DNA from: Pirellulales bacterium
GTDB lineage: Bacteria; Planctomycetota; Planctomycetia; Pirellulales; Lacipirellulaceae
NCBI GenBank assembly: GCA_020849945.1
Contig: JADZFK010000063.1
Location: 1-46,444, forward strand
Length of the DNA stretch: 46,444 nucleotides
Direction of reading: 5' to 3'
Every line of letters begins with the position of its first letter. Position 1 is the first letter of the stretch. The notes beneath the pieces are model-generated. The model made no database searches and was not told where the DNA came from. It saw only the letters and a program-made list of their open reading frames with translations. The translations under genes were made by a program, and so were the position numbers. Positions 43,372 to 46,444 of the stretch are shown here, piece by piece.

Positions 43372-43402
43372 GAGGAATGAGGAATGACGACTGACGACTG
43401 AC
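43372..43402. repeat. Heptanucleotide tandem repeat between tadC and tadB
   Basis: GAGGAAT twice followed by GACGACT twice (43372-43399), with a partial further unit. It is one of several seven-base-period tracts in spacers of this window. Confidence 0.6.
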
Positions 43403-43484
43403 GGATTGGTTTTGTAATGGATTTGTTTTAGGAACGGACAACAGTCGTGTGACGGTGGGCACCCACCATCAACTTCAACAACAC

Positions 43485-44456
43485 CTAGACTCGAATATTC
43501 ACAATCTTCCGAATCATCAGAGCACCAAAGAGTTGCGACACGATGCCACCGACGAGCATCTTCTTTCCGAGCGGATCGGTAAACAGGAGCATGAGGTAGT
43601 CGGGGTTCATGCGGTACACCACGACAAAAAGCACGGGAGGAAGTGCCAAGAGCACGATGCCCGAAAGGCGTCCTTCGCCTGTGAGAGCTTGAACCTGCCC
43701 CCAAATCTTGAACCGTTCGCGGATCAGGTTGCCGATTTTATCGAGGATTTCGGCTAAATCACCGCCCGTCTGACGTTGCAGGATAATGGCGGTGGCAAAG
43801 AACTTGAGGTCCAGGTTGGGGATGCGTTTCGTCAGGTCGTCGAGTGCTTCGTCGAGTGGTATTCCAAGGTTCTGTTCTTCAAAGGTGCGGCTGAATTCGC
43901 AGCCGATCGGGTCGGACATTTCCTGAGCGACCAGGTTGAAACCGGAGGCCAAGCTATGCCCGGCACGCAGGGCGCGGGCAATGAGTTCGAGAGCTTCGGG
44001 CAGTTGGGCTGCAAATGCTTTGAGTCGTCGCTTGCGGCGGAAAAGGAGCCAGACGATGGGCAGAATTCCGAGGCTCCCAGCCATCGCAGGCGCCAGGGCA
44101 ACGCTTAGCCCCGCCACTACAGGCAGAAGAAAACCGACCCCTGCCAGGCCACCGCAAATCATGCAGAAATTCGGCACCGACAGCGAGACGTTCGCTTGTT
44201 CGAACAAGAGGCGGAGATTGAGATACCGCGAAACGAACTTTTCCAAAGCGCCCGTTTTGTCGGTTCGAATCGAGCTTAGCAGCTCGGCATAGCTGGGTTC
44301 GTCGCTCTTGGTGCCACGTGTTTTCTTGCCGCCCGTCAAAGCGCTCAGGCGTTCTTCCATCTCCGCCTCGCGATCGCCACTGGAGATGAACGCCAACGCG
44401 CCGACCAGTGCCGCCACGCCGAGGAAAACCGCACTGTAGATGATGACGGGAGTCAT
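43485..44456 (-). CDS. tadB: Tad pilus inner-membrane protein TadB
   Basis: A 323-residue F-domain protein, the partner of TadC. The first helix lies at residues 4-24, further helices near 100-150, then the F domain (QLPEALELIARALRAGHSLA; FFATAIILQRQTGGDLAEIL) and two C-terminal helices. The RQTGGDLAEILDKI segment is a TadB hallmark. The last residues are short and basic. It lies 94 bases after cpaF on the same strand, giving the common order cpaF-tadB-tadC. No ribosome-binding sequence decides the start, but ATG 44456 gives the normal short N-terminus. Confidence 0.94.
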   Translation of the reverse strand: MTPVIIYSAVFLGVAALVGALAFISSGDREAEMEERLSALTGGKKTRGTKSDEPSYAELLSSIRTDKTGALEKFVSRYLNLRLLFEQANVSLSVPNFCMICGGLAGVGFLLPVVAGLSVALAPAMAGSLGILPIVWLLFRRKRRLKAFAAQLPEALELIARALRAGHSLASGFNLVAQEMSDPIGCEFSRTFEEQNLGIPLDEALDDLTKRIPNLDLKFFATAIILQRQTGGDLAEILDKIGNLIRERFKIWGQVQALTGEGRLSGIVLLALPPVLFVVVYRMNPDYLMLLFTDPLGKKMLVGGIVSQLFGALMIRKIVNIRV

Positions 44457-44550
44457 GGGAGAGTGGAAGTTGGAAACCAGAGGGAGGTGAGCTTCAAGAT
44501 GAAAACGATTCCACGATGATCGGAACGGAATGCAGTGGGATGTCGAACGG

Positions 44551-45876
44551 TTAGCCGCGCATCATGACCCGTTCGCGGAAGACGCTGGCGGGGAGACGGA
44601 CGCCGCTTGATTCGAGGCGACCCATAAACGTGGGTCGGATGCCGGTGGCCACGAAGTGGCCCACGGCGCGGCCCCGCTCATCGACGCCTTCTTGGACGAA
44701 CTTGAAGATGTCTTGCATGACGATCGTATCTTGTTCCATGCCGACGATTTCGGTGATATGAGTTACTTTGCGAGGCCCGCCTTGCATGCGGTTTGCCTGC
44801 ACGATCAGGTTCACGGCATTCGCGATTTGTTGCCGCATCGCGCGGACGGGCAATTCGAAGCCGGCCATCATGATCATCGTCTCCAAACGAGCGATGGCGT
44901 CGCGTGGTGTATTGGCGTGGCACGTTGTGAGCGAGCCTTCATGGCCGGTGTTCATGGCCTGAAGCATATCGAGCGTTTCGGCGCCGCGGCACTCGCCGAT
45001 GATGATCCGGTCGGGACGCATGCGGAGACAGTTCCGCACAAGGTCGGTGGCTTTGATCTGTCCTTTGCCTTCGATATTTGCGGGCCGCGTTTCGAGCCGG
45101 ACGATGTGGTCTTGCTGGAGTTGCAGTTCCGCCGCGTCTTCGATCGTTACGATGCGATCGTCATTCGAGATGAAGCTCGAAAGCGTGTTGAGCAGCGTCG
45201 TCTTACCCGAGCCAGTACCGCCTGAGATAATGATGTTCAGGTGGGCCTTCATGGCGCCTTCTAGGAGCATGACCATCTCGGGCGTTAGGCTCTTGTAGTT
45301 CAGCAAGTCTTCCAACTTCAGCGGGTTCGAGCCGAAGCGGCGAATCGTAACCGTCGGGCCATCCAGTGCGAGCGGCGGAATGATGACGTTCACGCGGGAG
45401 CCATCAACCAAGCGAGCATCGGCCATCGGGCACACTTCATCGACCCGTCGGCCAACCTTCGACACAATGCGGTCGATGATTTGCATGAGATGCTTGTCGT
45501 CGCGGAATTGAACCGACGTTTTCTCCAGGCAGCCGCCCCGTTCGACGTAAACGTTCTTAGGGCCGTTGATCATGATTTCGCTGATCGTTGGTTCCTTGAG
45601 CAGCAATTCGAGCGGGCCGAGGCCGAATGTTTCGTCGAGCACCTCTTCAACCAGGCGGTCGCGTTCGTTGCGATTGAGGTAGGTGTCTTCCGTATCGCAT
45701 AGGTGCTCCACGACCAGGCGAATCTCGCGCCGAAGCACTTCACCTTCGAGTTCACCCACGCGCGAAAGATCAAGCTTGTCCACGAGCTTCGTGTGGATAC
45801 GACGCTTGATATTCTCGAATTCGAGTTCCTTATCCTTTTGAGATAAGGCAGCCGGGGAGTTGGCGAGTTTCGTCAT
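44551..45876 (-). CDS. cpaF: Tad pilus secretion ATPase CpaF/TadA
   Basis: A 441-residue type II/IV secretion ATPase that powers Flp pilus assembly from the cytoplasmic side. The N-terminal domain has EVLDETFGLGPLELLL and ISEIMINGP; the P-loop is GGTGSGKTT with Lys225. VTIEDAAELQL (Asp box), RMRPDRIIIGECRGAETLDM (Walker B region) and HEGSLTTCHAN (His box) follow in the usual order. The frame is open to 45963, but ATG 45876 (MTKLANSPAALSQKDKEL) gives the family length. Most tad loci have cpaB, cpaC and cpaE before cpaF; here serS lies directly upstream instead, so those parts must be elsewhere. Confidence 0.95.
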   Translation of the reverse strand: MTKLANSPAALSQKDKELEFENIKRRIHTKLVDKLDLSRVGELEGEVLRREIRLVVEHLCDTEDTYLNRNERDRLVEEVLDETFGLGPLELLLKEPTISEIMINGPKNVYVERGGCLEKTSVQFRDDKHLMQIIDRIVSKVGRRVDEVCPMADARLVDGSRVNVIIPPLALDGPTVTIRRFGSNPLKLEDLLNYKSLTPEMVMLLEGAMKAHLNIIISGGTGSGKTTLLNTLSSFISNDDRIVTIEDAAELQLQQDHIVRLETRPANIEGKGQIKATDLVRNCLRMRPDRIIIGECRGAETLDMLQAMNTGHEGSLTTCHANTPRDAIARLETMIMMAGFELPVRAMRQQIANAVNLIVQANRMQGGPRKVTHITEIVGMEQDTIVMQDIFKFVQEGVDERGRAVGHFVATGIRPTFMGRLESSGVRLPASVFRERVMMRG

Positions 45877-46094
45877 TGCAAATGATCCAATCAATCGATC
45901 GATGGGAAAGTTGTGGAGCGAGCGCAGCCGGGGCCTCGTCCGGAGGTGCGAGCACACTCGCAAGCCAAGAAAGGATAGCTTGCCCAGCAGAAGAGATAAC
46001 GTGGCTGGGGCGGAAGCGAACTAGCTTAGAGGTGGGGCCGTGCCGACTGTAACGGATGAACGGAACATTGCGTGGCTAACGGCATGCGGATCGA

Positions 46095-46444
46095 TTAGAG
46101 CGCCGCGCCGATGCGGTCTTTGCCCATCCATTTGCGAAGGGGTTCGGGGATTAGTATCGAACCATCGGGCTGTTGGAAATTCTCCAAAATCGCGATAATT
46201 GCCCGGGAGACCGCAATCGCCGTGCCGTTGAGCGTATGGACCAGTTGCGTTCCTTTTTCGCCTTTGACTTTGTAACGGATATCAAGGCGTCGCGATTGAT
46301 AGTCGGTGCAGTTCGATGTGCTGGTGACTTCGCCGTACTCGCCGGCCGAGCCGCGGCCTGGCATCCAGGCTTCCAGATCGAACTTGCGGTAGGCGGGGCC
46401 GCCCAGGTCGCCCGAGGCGATATCCAGTACACGATACGGAATCC
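46095..46444 (-). CDS. serS: Serine-tRNA ligase, C-terminal part (cut by window edge)
   Basis: The last 115 or so codons of seryl-tRNA synthetase; the reading frame runs beyond the right edge. Visible are [20 protein letters not shown], the class II core [20 protein letters not shown] and, as motif 3, [20 protein letters not shown] with its conserved Arg. The end, [13 protein letters not shown], is the usual SerRS tail. An internal ATG within the core is not the start. About 130 bases separate it from cpaF upstream regions, with nothing seen between. Confidence 0.95.
   Translation of the reverse strand, partial: IPYRVLDIASGDLGGPAYRKFDLEAWMPGRGSAGEYGEVTSTSNCTDYQSRRLDIRYKVKGEKGTQLVHTLNGTAIAVSRAIIAILENFQQPDGSILIPEPLRKWMGKDRIGAAL

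Overview
The window looks like chromosomal DNA of a planctomycete, most likely of the Pirellulales type. The evidence is indirect: a Rieske/cytochrome b operon with giant multiheme c-type cytochromes, an rsmH gene with no mraZ, ftsI or mur genes around it, a Gfo/Idh/MocA oxidoreductase with a Tat signal, a very large secreted alpha-2-macroglobulin, a Flp pilin of the EDGPTAVEYAVM type, and gene-poor spacers full of small palindromic repeats. No rRNA or tRNA gene was recognised. Both ends cut through neighbourhoods; the right end truncates serS.

Layout. 0.1-7 kb: queE, a two-module FtsX-like permease, an internally duplicated DMT-like transporter and, convergent to them, purD. 7.4-19.1 kb: a respiratory cluster on the plus strand. 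It encodes a Rieske protein with a long repeat-bearing N-terminus, a b6-like cytochrome b with the heme-ci cysteine, an enlarged subunit-IV-like protein, a 1576-residue octaheme cytochrome with a coiled coil and a PDZ domain, a cupredoxin-like secreted protein and a diheme lipoprotein. 19.1-21.06 kb: a decayed spacer with a truncated REP-associated tyrosine transposase (RAYT), REP-like palindromes and a possible gene remnant. 21.06-24.05 kb (minus): a Gfo/Idh/MocA oxidoreductase and a polyprenyl-phosphate sugar phosphotransferase. 24.55-30.84 kb: alpha-2-macroglobulin. 31.2-33.7 kb: a Nudix-like protein, a cysteine desulfurase and an IscA-type Fe-S carrier, with a MITE-like insertion before the last. 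34-37.7 kb: flp pilin, queA, rsmH and a small membrane protein in the position ftsL usually holds. 37.7-46.4 kb (minus): a TPR protein, a secreted protein, a fused MFS/spermidine-synthase-like protein, tadC, tadB, cpaF and the 3' end of serS.

How the genes fit together. The 7.4-19.1 kb cluster is the most unusual part. It encodes a quinol-oxidising b6f/bc-type complex in which no cytochrome c1 or f is visible. I infer that the octaheme PDZ cytochrome takes that place and that the cupredoxin-like and diheme lipoprotein pass electrons onward. The tad genes, TPR protein and Flp pilin are parts of one tight-adherence pilus system, but cpaB, cpaC and cpaE are not in the window. queE and queA both serve queuosine synthesis but lie 34 kb apart.

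The spacers carry at least four kinds of repeat: a pair of about 122-bp MITE-like elements, a 144-bp element flanked by 11-bp direct repeats, REP-like palindromes beside a RAYT relic, and degenerate tracts with a seven-base period in at least seven spacers. All family assignments come from reading motifs by eye; no database search was run.
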